From NCBI GenBank assembly GCA_964521255.1, contig CAZFRM010000009.1:62001-126000 (forward strand): a stretch of DNA of 64,000 nt. The letters are read 5' to 3'. A program made the translations under genes and the position numbers. This document shows positions 44,093 through 53,739 of this stretch, one piece after another (the stretch's first letter is position 1; every line of letters begins with the position of its first letter). Under the pieces are notes generated by a model. The model was not told the DNA's origin. It ran no database searches and saw only the letters and a program-made list of their open reading frames with translations. This stretch comes from ZC4RG29 sp964521255. GTDB taxonomy: Bacteria > Bacteroidota > Bacteroidia > Cytophagales > Cyclobacteriaceae.

Positions 44093-47071
44093 ATGAATAA
44101 AATCCTCACTATAGCCTTTTTCGCTACTTGCCTGTTCTACATATCTTGTGAAAAAGAAAACAAGTACACCCTTAAAACAGGAGAAAGCAGTGGCTATGCT
44201 TACGAGTACGTCACTAACGATCCGCTCAAGATCAGAATCTATACACTTGAAAATGGATTGAAGGTTTACCTTAGCCAGTACAATATTGAACCTCGCATTC
44301 AAACTCAGATTGCAGTTAAAGCCGGAGGTAAAAACGATCCTGCAGATAACACCGGACTGGCCCACTACCTCGAACATATCATGTTCAAAGGAACATCAGA
44401 TTTTGGTACATTAAACTGGGACAAGGAGTCTGTCTACCTGGATAGTATTGAAAATATGTTCGCCCACTATGCAACACTTTCTGATTCTCTTCAACGCGTC
44501 GGCTACTATAAACAAATTGATAAGGTTTCCAACGAGGCATCAAAGTTTGCTATCGCCAATGAGTATGATAAAATGGTAAGTGGAATTGGCGCACAGGGAA
44601 CGAATGCTTATACCACTGAGGACAGAACTGTATACATAAACGATATTCCAGCCAATCAACTTGAAAATTGGTTGCAAATTGAAGGCAATCGCTTCAGAAA
44701 GATAGTGCCACGCTTGTTTCACACTGAACTTGAGGCTGTGTACGAAGAGAAGAACCGCTCACTCGATAATGATTACTGGAAAACTTATGAATCTTTGTAT
44801 GCTGGCATGTTCCCCAAACATCAATATGGCACACAAACCGTTATTGGTACTATTGATCACCTGAAGAACCCGTCCATTACAGCCATTAAAAAATATTTCA
44901 ATACGTATTACCGCCCTAACAATGTAGCCATTTGCTTAAGCGGTGATCTTGATTATGATAAAACCATTGCCATGATCGATAAGTATTTCGGTGACTGGCA
45001 ACCAAATAATGATCTTACTACACTAACTCCAATTGAAGAAGATCCTATCACAAAACCTGAAATAAAGGAAGTCTATGGACCTGATGCCGAATGGGTCTAT
45101 CTGGGGTTCCGGTTTAAAGGTAGAAGCAGCGATGATTTTAAATTATTAACATTAACCGATATGATCCTGGCTAATTCACAAGCGGGACTTATTGACCTAA
45201 ATCTTAGACAAGAGCAGCGCGTACTCCAGCCAGAATGTTATGTAGACTATCTCAATGACTATTGCATCCATACCTTCACAGGCCGGCCTCGTGAAGGACA
45301 AACACTTGATGAAGTAAAGAATCTTTTGCTTGAACAGATCGAACTTGTTAAAAAGGGAGAGTTTGAAGATTGGCTTTTGGAAGCGGTAGTCAATGACTTA
45401 AAGAAATCTAAAATTGAAGAATCTGAAAATAACTGGGCACGCTCTAATGATCTTGTTATATCGTTTACGAGTAACCTGCTCTGGCAGAATTTTGTCTCTG
45501 AAATTGATGACATGCGTAAGTTTACAAAAGCAGATGTGATGAAGTTTGCCAGCGAACATTACAAAGACAACTATGTTGCTGTTTACAAACGCACGGGAAA
45601 AGATACCAATACCCAACAGGTTTACAAACCTTCGATCACGAAGGTGGCTTTGAACAAAGAGGACAAATCAGCCTTCCATGAAAGCCTCTCGACGAACGAA
45701 GTTGAAAAACTGAAAGCTGTTTTTGTTGATTATGAGAAGGATATTCAAAAACTGAAAATGAACAAAGACATTGAGGTACTTTTTACTCCCAATACTGTGA
45801 ATGATCTTTTCTATCTTTATTACCTCTCTGATGTTGGCAGTAATAACGATCCAAGAATGAAAGTGGCTGTTGATTACCTTCAATATGTTGGAACGGATGA
45901 AATGTCTGCTGAAGATTTTAATAAGGAGTTTTATAAGATCGGTTGCGACTTCGGTGTATGGGCGGCAGAAAATCAGACCTATGTTTATTTGACGGGGTTA
46001 CATGAAAACATGGAGAAAGCAACACAGCTTTTTGAAAAGCTATTGGCAAATGCAAAGGCTGATGATGAAGCGTTAAAGAAAATGATCGATGGTGATTTCA
46101 AAAAACGTGATGATATTAAGAAAAACAAATCGGCCATTCTGTTCCAGGGGTTAATGAGCTATGGATTGTACGGCGCGAAATCTCCTGCTACCAATGTATT
46201 GAGCAATAAGCAGCTTCGTGAAATAAAGGCTGAGGAATTGATTGATATCATTAAAGAATTTACGAAAACTGAGCACCGCGTTCTTTATTACGGACCAGGT
46301 GATGGCCAGCAATTGATTTCCATGCTCAACCGGCAACACATTCTGCCGGAGCAACTTAAACCAGTCGCAGAGCCTGTTAAGTTTGATATGCCCGATGTAA
46401 AGAAGCCAAATGTATATTGGGTTAATTACGATATGGTTCAGGAAGAAATATTGTTCCTCACGAAAGGAGAGACGTTTGACAAGAATCGTATTCCCATCAG
46501 CAGAATGTTCAATGAATACTTTGGCGGTAGCATGAGCTCGCCGGTGTTTCAGGAATTGCGTGAAGCTCAGGGATTAGCGTATGCTGCATTTGCTTATTAC
46601 GGCCCGGCAAACAGGCCGACCGATAATGACCTTTTTTATGCATACATCGGTACACAAGCTGACAAGCAGGCAGAAGCGATGAGTGCTATGAAAAAATTGA
46701 TGGACGATTTCCCTAAAACAGAAAATGGTTTAGCGATAGCACGAAACGCTATTCTTAATAATATTGAAAGTGAGCGTATCACCAAAACAGGAATTCTTTT
46801 TAATTATGAATCTGCGCGCAGGATGGGTGTGGATTATGATATTCGTAAAGATGTTTATGAAAAAGTTCCACAATTCACTATGGATGATTTGACAAGGTTT
46901 CAGCAAGAATACATTAAAGGAAAGAATTTTAATATTGTTCTCATTGGAGATAAAAGCAAGATCAACTTTAAAGAACTTCAACGTTATGGAAATGTTCAGG
47001 AATTATCATTAGATGAAATTTTTGGATATGAAAAGCCTGAGAAGATAAATATAGAAAGGCCTGATCAATAG
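44093..47071 (+). CDS. M16 family zinc metallopeptidase, lipoprotein
   Basis: 992 residues. A lipoprotein signal (MNKILTIAFFATCLFYISC) is followed by two M16 halves. The first holds the inverted zinc motif HxxEH at 91-95 (LAHYLEHIMFKG), with the distal Glu in TELEAVYEEKNR near 214-218. The second (about 530-990) lacks a zinc motif but has the substrate-binding RMFNEYFGGSMSSPVFQELREAQGLAYAAFA. This is the usual two-domain clamp that degrades peptides. The lipid anchor places it in the periplasm or at the outer membrane. It is a single gene with empty sequence on both sides. Confidence 0.95.
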   Translation: MNKILTIAFFATCLFYISCEKENKYTLKTGESSGYAYEYVTNDPLKIRIYTLENGLKVYLSQYNIEPRIQTQIAVKAGGKNDPADNTGLAHYLEHIMFKGTSDFGTLNWDKESVYLDSIENMFAHYATLSDSLQRVGYYKQIDKVSNEASKFAIANEYDKMVSGIGAQGTNAYTTEDRTVYINDIPANQLENWLQIEGNRFRKIVPRLFHTELEAVYEEKNRSLDNDYWKTYESLYAGMFPKHQYGTQTVIGTIDHLKNPSITAIKKYFNTYYRPNNVAICLSGDLDYDKTIAMIDKYFGDWQPNNDLTTLTPIEEDPITKPEIKEVYGPDAEWVYLGFRFKGRSSDDFKLLTLTDMILANSQAGLIDLNLRQEQRVLQPECYVDYLNDYCIHTFTGRPREGQTLDEVKNLLLEQIELVKKGEFEDWLLEAVVNDLKKSKIEESENNWARSNDLVISFTSNLLWQNFVSEIDDMRKFTKADVMKFASEHYKDNYVAVYKRTGKDTNTQQVYKPSITKVALNKEDKSAFHESLSTNEVEKLKAVFVDYEKDIQKLKMNKDIEVLFTPNTVNDLFYLYYLSDVGSNNDPRMKVAVDYLQYVGTDEMSAEDFNKEFYKIGCDFGVWAAENQTYVYLTGLHENMEKATQLFEKLLANAKADDEALKKMIDGDFKKRDDIKKNKSAILFQGLMSYGLYGAKSPATNVLSNKQLREIKAEELIDIIKEFTKTEHRVLYYGPGDGQQLISMLNRQHILPEQLKPVAEPVKFDMPDVKKPNVYWVNYDMVQEEILFLTKGETFDKNRIPISRMFNEYFGGSMSSPVFQELREAQGLAYAAFAYYGPANRPTDNDLFYAYIGTQADKQAEAMSAMKKLMDDFPKTENGLAIARNAILNNIESERITKTGILFNYESARRMGVDYDIRKDVYEKVPQFTMDDLTRFQQEYIKGKNFNIVLIGDKSKINFKELQRYGNVQELSLDEIFGYEKPEKINIERPDQ

Positions 47072-47436
47072 CTTAATTTTAATTAGCCGATTAGCCAATG
47101 ATGGCACATCATAACCATTTTTTATTTTGGCGTACAAAGTGCAGAACAAAAAGCTGAACAAGTAATAAAAGGACATACGTTTTCATAGTGATCTGGGTAA
47201 AAGGTGATTGATTTATTTACTCTTCCTTTTGGGAAGTCAATCAGGCGGGCCCACCTTGCATGGACCGGCATAGTTTAAGTACTGGCTTCTGCAACGTAAA
47301 GTCGTGAGCTAGTCATGATTTTGCCTCAACAACGTTCTGCATTTAGTGCAACTAGCCGTTCCAAGGCCCTTTGGTAATCGCCTTTATTCATTACATTTAT
47401 TTCACCCTTTCACCAATCCTCTAACCCAAACCTAAC
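47072..47436. other. Intergenic stretch without recognised content
   Basis: 365 bases between the M16 and DUF418 genes. I see no gene-like frame, tRNA or strong terminator. A weak inverted pair (GATTGATTTA/TCAATCAGG) lies near 47210-47250. The ending TTCATTACATTTATTTCACCC may be a promoter for the DUF418 gene. Confidence 0.3.
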
Positions 47437-48786
47437 ATGGTATCCACTGGAATTCTTGCACCTACAGGCAGCAAGGAACGAATCAGTTCCTTAGATGTAA
47501 TGAGAGGAGTTGCTCTCCTCGGAATTTTGTTGATGAACATTGCCGGCTTCGGATTGTCACATGCTTATTTTGATCCCACTGTTTCAGGAGGAGCAACCGG
47601 ATGGAACCTGAAGGTGTGGTGGATCAGCACCATGTTTTTTGAGGGTACGATGCGCGGATTGTTTTCCATGCTTTTCGGAGCGGGTATTGTTTTATTCATG
47701 AGTCGTCCGAATGTAAGTATAGAGGGAGTTTCTGTTACCGATGTTTTCTTTCGCAGGTTACTTTGGCTATTCCTGTTCGGTGTAATACATGCGTATATTT
47801 TACTATGGCATGGTGAAATACTTTATCCTTACGCCTTGATTGGCATGTTTGTTTTCTCCTTCAGGCACTGGAAGCCAGCATACCTTGTTATTGGCGCCGT
47901 GGTACTTCTTTCCGTATCAACAGCGCTGGATGTTAAAGACTATTTCCAAACAAAAAATTCTTTTGATAAGTATAACCACGCAGAGGCTAAGCAACAGGTA
48001 GGACAAACATTGGCAATGGAAGATAGTTTGTCTGTTACTGCCTGGGAAAATATAGTGGCTGAGCAGAAGCCAACGAAGAAAAAAATTGACGAAAGCATTA
48101 CGGCATTTCACAAAGATTATTTCAGTGTGCTGTTGTATAAGGCTCCCATCAACCAGAATATGCAAACCGTTATTATGTACCGTTACTTTTTCTGGGACAT
48201 CTTTGCCATGATGTTATTGGGAATGGCTTTTCTGAAGAATGGTATTTTGAAAGCATCAAAATCAAACAGGTATTATTTGATATTGGCTTTGGTGGGATAT
48301 GGCATTGGTATAACAACAAATTATTTTGAAACAAGAAACATTGTATCACATCAGTTTGAAATAGTCCCTATGGCATTGTCGGGCGTAACGTATAATTTAG
48401 GAAGAGTATTTACCACCCTGGGACATTTGGCTGTGGTCATGTTATTCATCAAGTCGGGCATACTTCCATTTTTACAAAAATCACTCGCGGCGGTAGGGCA
48501 AATGGCTTTTACGAATTACATAATGCAGACCATTATTTGTAATACCATTTTCCTGGGATTTGGTTTTTCAATGTACGGAAGATTGCAGCGTTATGAGCTG
48601 TATTATATTGTATTTGGAATCTTGATATTTCAATTAATTGTCAGTCCGGTATGGTTGAAGCATTTTCGTTTCGGTCCGATGGAGTGGTTATGGCGGTCAC
48701 TAACCTATTGGCAAAGGCAACCTTTCAAAAAGACAGACCAAAGAAAATCCTTGATTGAAAATGAGATTGCAGATGTGCATGCATGA
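47437..48786 (+). CDS. DUF418 domain membrane protein (YeiB-like)
   Basis: 449 residues with nine or ten hydrophobic helices. It starts ERISSLDVMRGVALLGILLMNI, the family's N-terminal helix, and shows FFEGTMRGLFSMLFGAG, LLWHGEILYPYALIGM and the C-terminal DUF418 domain with QMAFTNYIMQTIICNTIFLG and FGPMEWLWRSLTYWQ. It belongs with acyltransferase-3-related membrane proteins whose role is unclear. The ATG at 47437 is the only sensible start. Confidence 0.93.
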   Translation: MVSTGILAPTGSKERISSLDVMRGVALLGILLMNIAGFGLSHAYFDPTVSGGATGWNLKVWWISTMFFEGTMRGLFSMLFGAGIVLFMSRPNVSIEGVSVTDVFFRRLLWLFLFGVIHAYILLWHGEILYPYALIGMFVFSFRHWKPAYLVIGAVVLLSVSTALDVKDYFQTKNSFDKYNHAEAKQQVGQTLAMEDSLSVTAWENIVAEQKPTKKKIDESITAFHKDYFSVLLYKAPINQNMQTVIMYRYFFWDIFAMMLLGMAFLKNGILKASKSNRYYLILALVGYGIGITTNYFETRNIVSHQFEIVPMALSGVTYNLGRVFTTLGHLAVVMLFIKSGILPFLQKSLAAVGQMAFTNYIMQTIICNTIFLGFGFSMYGRLQRYELYYIVFGILIFQLIVSPVWLKHFRFGPMEWLWRSLTYWQRQPFKKTDQRKSLIENEIADVHA

Positions 48787-48928
48787 AAGTCTTATAAGGC
48801 CATCCAAAAACTCAACCATTTATCCTAATCCCTTTTGCATTTCTGAAGATAGCAGGCGACCTTAAGGCTCTGTATGCAACTTTTTGCCAGGTTGCGTAAG
48901 CCTGAAATGTTTGTTAAAAATTTTGATC

Positions 48929-50329
48929 ATGAAGAAAAATACTAAACCTGCAATCTCAAGACGAAAGTTCATTTCTACCTCCGTTAAGACTACCGTTATT
49001 TCATCGCTCGCATTAAGCGGATTTCCTGCCATTGTTCCTTCCAGTGTTTTTGGAAAGAATGCACCCAGTAACCGTATCAATATCGGTGCTATTGGTACAG
49101 GCCGCATATCAAGAATTCATGACATTCCCGGCGTTTGGAAATATGACTATGCGCAGATTGTGGCGGTCTGTGATCTTGATACAAAGCGTGCAGAGGAGGC
49201 TAAGATATTAGTGAATGAATATTACACTAATAAGAATGGCAAGCCTTACGATGGTGTAAAAGTTTATCATGATTACCATGATGTGATTAAAAGCAAAGAT
49301 ATTGACGCCGTGATCATCAGCACACCTGATCACTGGCACGCGTTGATTGCCGTGGATGCCGCGCGTGAAAAGAAGCATATCTATTTACAAAAGCCTGCTT
49401 CATTAACTATTTCAGAAGGACGAATGATGAGCGACATCATTGGAAAGAGTGGTGTGAAATTTCAGATTGGCAGTCAGCAAAGATCGTCCGAACAATTCCG
49501 CTATGCGGCGGAGCTTGTAAGAAATGGTCGTATAGGCCAGTTGAAAAAAGTATATGTTGGTCTTCCCGGAGATCCTTCCGGTGATGAAGAGCCGGAAATG
49601 CCAGTACCTGAAAATCTGAATTATGATATGTGGCTGGGTTCTACGCCAGAAGTTTATTATACAGAGAAGCGAGTGCATCCTCAAGTTGGCTATGACAGAC
49701 CGGGATGGTTGCGCTGTGAGCAGTTTGGTGCAGGTATGATAACCGGTTGGGGCGCGCATCATATTGATTCTGCGCATTGGGGAATGGGAATGGAACGTTC
49801 TGGTCCGGTTGAGATTTGGGGTCATGCCGACTTTCCTACTTCCGGCTTATGGGATGTGCATGGTATTTTCACAACACATGCTTTGTATGACAACGGAGTT
49901 GAAATGACGGTGAGCAATGAGTTGCCAAATGGTGTTAAGTTCGAAGGAACAGAAGGATGGATTTTTGTAACGCGTGGAAACTACCAGGCTACTTCCAGCG
50001 ATCCTGTTGTCAACAGAGACGGCACAAAACCTTTGGATGCCAGTGATCCGGGGATTATTAAATCTGTTATCGGGCCGGATGAATTTCATTTTATGGTGAG
50101 CGATGATCATCATGGAAATTGGCTCGAAGCTATTCGCGATAACAAACCGACCCTTGCACCGGTGGAAGAAGCGCATCGTTCATGCTCTGCCTGCTTGCTT
50201 CACCACGTTACGATGAAGTTGAAGAGAAAAGTATATTGGGATCCTAAAACCGAGAAATTCAAAAACGATGATGAGGCAACAGCGATGTTGTCTCGTACAC
50301 AACGTAGTCCATATATTGTAAAGATTTAA
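48929..50329 (+). CDS. Gfo/Idh/MocA family oxidoreductase, exported
   Basis: About 466 residues from the ATG at 48929 (MKKNTKPAISRRKFISTSVK). The start has a twin-arginine-like motif (SRRKF), then a hydrophobic stretch to FPAIVPSSVFG. It contains the NAD(P)-binding IGAIGTGRISRIH, VCDLDTKRAEEA, IISTPDHWHALIA and the conserved KP in LQKPASLTI. The C-terminal half has GWGAHHIDSAHWGMG. Bacteroidota proteins of this type act on sugars in the periplasm. It may be functionally related to the next gene, a second MocA-like protein. Confidence 0.93.
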   Translation: MKKNTKPAISRRKFISTSVKTTVISSLALSGFPAIVPSSVFGKNAPSNRINIGAIGTGRISRIHDIPGVWKYDYAQIVAVCDLDTKRAEEAKILVNEYYTNKNGKPYDGVKVYHDYHDVIKSKDIDAVIISTPDHWHALIAVDAAREKKHIYLQKPASLTISEGRMMSDIIGKSGVKFQIGSQQRSSEQFRYAAELVRNGRIGQLKKVYVGLPGDPSGDEEPEMPVPENLNYDMWLGSTPEVYYTEKRVHPQVGYDRPGWLRCEQFGAGMITGWGAHHIDSAHWGMGMERSGPVEIWGHADFPTSGLWDVHGIFTTHALYDNGVEMTVSNELPNGVKFEGTEGWIFVTRGNYQATSSDPVVNRDGTKPLDASDPGIIKSVIGPDEFHFMVSDDHHGNWLEAIRDNKPTLAPVEEAHRSCSACLLHHVTMKLKRKVYWDPKTEKFKNDDEATAMLSRTQRSPYIVKI

Positions 50330-50331
50330 AA

Positions 50332-50412
50332 TCTTGCCACGAAGGCACAAAGACACAAAGAAATTCAAATTCATAAGAAACATCTTAGTGCCTTCGTGCC
50401 TTCGTGGCCAAA
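50332..50412. repeat. Palindrome with CACGAAGGCACAAAG arms
   Basis: TTGCCACGAAGGCACAAAG and its neighbour GACACAAAG pair with GTGCCTTCGTGCCTTCGTGG about 40 bases on. It lies three bases after the stop of the first oxidoreductase. Relatives of this word occur at 61480-61500 (CACGAAGACGAAGG) and 21826-21864. It is probably a multicopy intergenic repeat and could serve as a terminator. Confidence 0.7.
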
Positions 50413-50466
50413 ATAAAAGTACAGCCCTATATCTTAAATTAAGTCCTAAACTTTCAGAGTTATTGC

Positions 50467-51825
50467 ATGAAGTACATTCCTATTCTTATTCTCTTTACTT
50501 TACTATTATCCTGTCAACCTCCCACTGAAGAAAAAATGAATGATAAAGTAAAACTGGTCACCTTAGACCCCGGACATTTCCATGCAGCATTAGTACAAAA
50601 GTCAATGTACGATGATGTGGATTCTGTTGTGCATGTTTATTCACCCGGCGGATCTGATTTACAATTACACCTAGGCCGCGTAGAGAATTTTAACAAACGG
50701 GAGAAAGACCCAACCCATTGGAAAGAAGAAGTATATGTGGGGCCTGATTATTTTGAAAAGATGTTGAAGGAAAAGACCGGCAACGTTGTGGTGTTATCAG
50801 GCAATAATAAAAGAAAGACTGAATACATTACTAAATCACTCAAAGCCGGATTCAATGTATTGGCTGATAAACCTATGGTTATTGATGCTGCTGGCTTTGA
50901 AATGTTAAAGCAAGCCTTTACTACAGCAGAGAAAAGTAATTTACTGTTGTATGATATCATGACAGAGCGTTATGAAATCACTACTATTTTACAACGCGAA
51001 TTCTCCATGCTTTCAGAAGTATTCGGACAAATTGAAGCGGGCACGCCTGAAAACCCATCGATAACAAAAGAGAGTGTCCATCATTTTTATAAATATGTTT
51101 CAGGAAGTGTATTGACGCGGCCCGCATGGTTTATGGATGTTGAGCAGCAAGGCCAGGGCATTGTAGATGTGTCAACGCATTTAGTGGATCTGGTACAGTG
51201 GGAATGTTTCCCTGATCAGCGTCTGGATTATACTAAAGATGTTGAGCTTATATCAGCTCGCCGGTGGTCTACCGATATGACGCGAAGCGAGTTTAATGCC
51301 ATCACGAAAATGGAAGACTTTCCGGATTATTTGAAGAAAGATATTGTAAATGATTCCATCCTTCGTGTGTATAGCAATGGTGAGATCAATTTCAAGTTAA
51401 AAGGAATTCATGCGAAGACATCCGTCATCTGGGCCTATCGTTCTCCCGGTGATGGAGGCGATACACATTATTCCATCATGCGTGGAACAAAAGCAAATCT
51501 TATCATCAGGCAGGGAGAAGAACAACAATTCAAACCTACGCTTTATATTGAGCCAGTAAAAAATGATCCGGCATTTGAAACTGCTTTATTGAGTGAGTTA
51601 AAAAAGTTACAAAGCAAGTATGCTGGTGTTGAGTTAAAGAAACTTGAAAGCGGTTGGGAAGTACTCATTCCAGATCATTACAAAGAAGGTCACGAAGCAC
51701 ATTTCTCACGCGTCACTGAAAAATTTTTGGAATACCTCATGAACGATAATCTGCCCACTTGGGAAGTGCCTAACATGATTTCCAAGTACTATATCACTAC
51801 AAAGGCTTTGGAAATGGCAAAGTAA
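50467..51825 (+). CDS. Gfo/Idh/MocA-like oxidoreductase, lipoprotein, with PF16490-type C-terminus
   Basis: 452 residues with a lipoprotein signal (MKYIPILILFTLLLSCQPP). The N-terminal part (VKLVTLDPGHFHAALVQKSMY, VVVLSGNNKRKTEYI) departs from the usual GxGxxG. The KP dipeptide is present in GFNVLADKPMVID. The C-terminal part (RPAWFMDVEQQGQGIVDVSTHLVDLVQW) belongs to the putative-oxidoreductase C-terminal domain found in Bacteroidota. It is 137 bases from the previous oxidoreductase, same strand, with a palindrome between. A sugar substrate is likely but unproven. Confidence 0.88.
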   Translation: MKYIPILILFTLLLSCQPPTEEKMNDKVKLVTLDPGHFHAALVQKSMYDDVDSVVHVYSPGGSDLQLHLGRVENFNKREKDPTHWKEEVYVGPDYFEKMLKEKTGNVVVLSGNNKRKTEYITKSLKAGFNVLADKPMVIDAAGFEMLKQAFTTAEKSNLLLYDIMTERYEITTILQREFSMLSEVFGQIEAGTPENPSITKESVHHFYKYVSGSVLTRPAWFMDVEQQGQGIVDVSTHLVDLVQWECFPDQRLDYTKDVELISARRWSTDMTRSEFNAITKMEDFPDYLKKDIVNDSILRVYSNGEINFKLKGIHAKTSVIWAYRSPGDGGDTHYSIMRGTKANLIIRQGEEQQFKPTLYIEPVKNDPAFETALLSELKKLQSKYAGVELKKLESGWEVLIPDHYKEGHEAHFSRVTEKFLEYLMNDNLPTWEVPNMISKYYITTKALEMAK

Positions 51826-51836
51826 TAAGTTACCGG

Positions 51837-51888
51837 TTATCAGTTAATAGAAAAATACGGATAACTGATAACTATTAACCGATAACTG
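51837..51888. repeat. Palindromic GTTATCAGTTAATAG-type repeat
   Basis: CCGGTTATCAGTTAATAG pairs with AACTGATAACTATTAACCG, with a short A-rich spacer. It belongs to the same family as 39141-39250 and ends only seven bases before the HAD phosphatase start, so it could influence its translation. Confidence 0.7.
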
Positions 51889-51894
51889 CTATTA

Positions 51895-52539
51895 TTGCCG
51901 GCAACAAAAGCAAACACGTTGAAGAATATAAAGACCATCATCTTCGACCTCGGTGGGGTGATCATAGATCTCGATGTAGAAAGAACCATCAACGGCTTCT
52001 CATCGCTTTCCGGATTTTCACCGGAAAAGGTAAAAAAACTATACGCTACACATCCTGTCTTTCACGACTATGAAAAAGGACTTGTAACAGATGAATCTTT
52101 TCGCGAAGAAATCCGTGGTCTTTTTCAGTCGGAAGAAGTGGATGATTCCCATATCGATGATGCGTGGAATGCTATGCTGTTAGGTATTCCAAAACCAAAG
52201 CTTGAACTTTTGCAAAAATTGAAAGAACGTTATAAGGTGATGATTCTCAGTAACACGAATAATATTCATGTCCAGCAGATGGAGAGAAATATTTTGCCGA
52301 AGGTATCAGACTTTTCGTCATTAGATCATTTTGTTCACAACGTTTACTACTCTCACATTCTTCGCATGCGAAAACCGGATGCAGAAATATATCAATACGT
52401 TTTGGATGATCAAGGTTTGCGCGCTGAAGAAACGATCTTCCTTGATGATAATGCCGACAACGTGAAAGGAGCGGAGCAGGTGGGCCTTAAGGTAAAGTAC
52501 ATTACAGATTCTAATCAGATTTTTGACTTGTTTAATTGA
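51895..52539 (+). CDS. HAD superfamily phosphatase (subfamily IA)
   Basis: 214 residues if translation starts at TTG 51895; TTG at 51919 is an alternative, and there is no ATG near the front. HAD motif I is KTIIFDLGGVIIDLD (with FDxGG in place of DxDxT, usual in the epoxide-hydrolase-like group), motif II lies in VMILSNTNN, and the motif III/IV region includes RMRKPDAEIY and ETIFLDDNADNVKGA. It may act on sugar phosphates or nucleotides. The stop is two bases before the ATG of the protease, so the two are likely translated together. Confidence 0.9.
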   Translation: MPATKANTLKNIKTIIFDLGGVIIDLDVERTINGFSSLSGFSPEKVKKLYATHPVFHDYEKGLVTDESFREEIRGLFQSEEVDDSHIDDAWNAMLLGIPKPKLELLQKLKERYKVMILSNTNNIHVQQMERNILPKVSDFSSLDHFVHNVYYSHILRMRKPDAEIYQYVLDDQGLRAEETIFLDDNADNVKGAEQVGLKVKYITDSNQIFDLFN

Positions 52540-52541
52540 TC

Positions 52542-53723
52542 ATGGATAAGGAGACACGAAGGGTACTGTTACAAGTTTTGTTATTCATTCTCACCTTTGT
52601 TACCACAACATTATCCGGTGCAGAGTGGGCGTATAGCAAATCTGTTTTCTACACTGATTTTACGTGGAATGATTTTTTAAGCGGAATGAAATTTTCCGTT
52701 CCGTTTTTACTCATTCTGTCTGTACATGAATTCGGACATTATTTTACGGCCATTTATCATAAGGTTCGTACTTCACTTCCATATTACATTCCGATACCGC
52801 CAATATTTTTGTCGATAGGAACGTTGGGCGCTATTATCCGTATCCGAAGTAAAGTGTATTCAAATATTCAGCACTTTGATATTGGGCTAGCCGGACCGTT
52901 ATCAGGGTTTATTATTGCTTTGGTCGTTCTCTTCTATGGATTCAAAACATTACCACCGCCGGAATATATTTTTGAAATTCATCCTGAATACGAACAATAC
53001 GGTTTGAATTATGCAGACCATGTTTATACAAAAGAGTTTTTAAGAAGCCGGTTGTTGGAGCAAGGAGTCCCTGAGGACACCTTGACAAGTATTCCGGATA
53101 TTTCGTTTGGCAGTAATTTGATCATGGATTTTTTTTCAAAGTTTGTTGCTGATCCGGAAAGAGTGCCCAACCCCCATGAGCTAATGCACTACCCTGTGTT
53201 GTTTGCCGGGTTCATTGCCCTTTTCTTTACGAGTTTAAATTTACTTCCCATCGGTCAGTTGGATGGAGGCCATGTGATCTATGGATTGTTCGGACGCAAA
53301 GGACATAAAATCATTGCCACCGTTTTCTTTTTGATGCTGATTATTTATTCGGGCCTGGGTTATATTGACATTCGGACAGAAAGGGAACAGCTAAGCTGGG
53401 TCATTCCAGCCGGTGTGTTATTTTATTATTTATGCCTCCAGGGACTTGGTCTTTCAACCCGTGATACATTAATGTATTCTCTTTTGATCATTCTTTTCCT
53501 TTTAGGTATGGCCTGGTTCTTTCCAAATGTGAAAGGCTATTCCGGTTGGCTGTTTTTTGGCCTGATCGTCGGGCGGTTGCTGGGGGTTCATCATCCTCCC
53601 ACTGAAATAGAGCAACCGTTGGATACGAAGCGGCAAATTTTAGGATGGATATGTTTGCTGATCTTTATCCTGAGCTTTAGTCCGCAGCCGCTTATTCTTA
53701 CGGAGGTTGATTTGAGTAAGTAA
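52542..53723 (+). CDS. Site-2 protease family (M50) membrane metallopeptidase
   Basis: About 393 residues from the ATG at 52542. It has seven or so membrane helices. The zinc motif HEFGH lies at 62-66 (LSVHEFGHYFTAIYHK), and the third ligand is the Asp in LPIGQLDGGHVIYGL. The insertion with PIPPIFLSIGTLGAIIRI between them is typical of this family. Such proteases cut transmembrane segments of anti-sigma factors or signal peptides. The partner is not apparent here. Confidence 0.93.
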   Translation: MDKETRRVLLQVLLFILTFVTTTLSGAEWAYSKSVFYTDFTWNDFLSGMKFSVPFLLILSVHEFGHYFTAIYHKVRTSLPYYIPIPPIFLSIGTLGAIIRIRSKVYSNIQHFDIGLAGPLSGFIIALVVLFYGFKTLPPPEYIFEIHPEYEQYGLNYADHVYTKEFLRSRLLEQGVPEDTLTSIPDISFGSNLIMDFFSKFVADPERVPNPHELMHYPVLFAGFIALFFTSLNLLPIGQLDGGHVIYGLFGRKGHKIIATVFFLMLIIYSGLGYIDIRTEREQLSWVIPAGVLFYYLCLQGLGLSTRDTLMYSLLIILFLLGMAWFFPNVKGYSGWLFFGLIVGRLLGVHHPPTEIEQPLDTKRQILGWICLLIFILSFSPQPLILTEVDLSK

Positions 53724-53739
53724 GTCTCAGAGAGGATGG

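Noticed and set aside
47072..47436. Possible tRNA or riboswitch
   Set aside because: No cloverleaf, TTCGANNC loop or known riboswitch core could be drawn.
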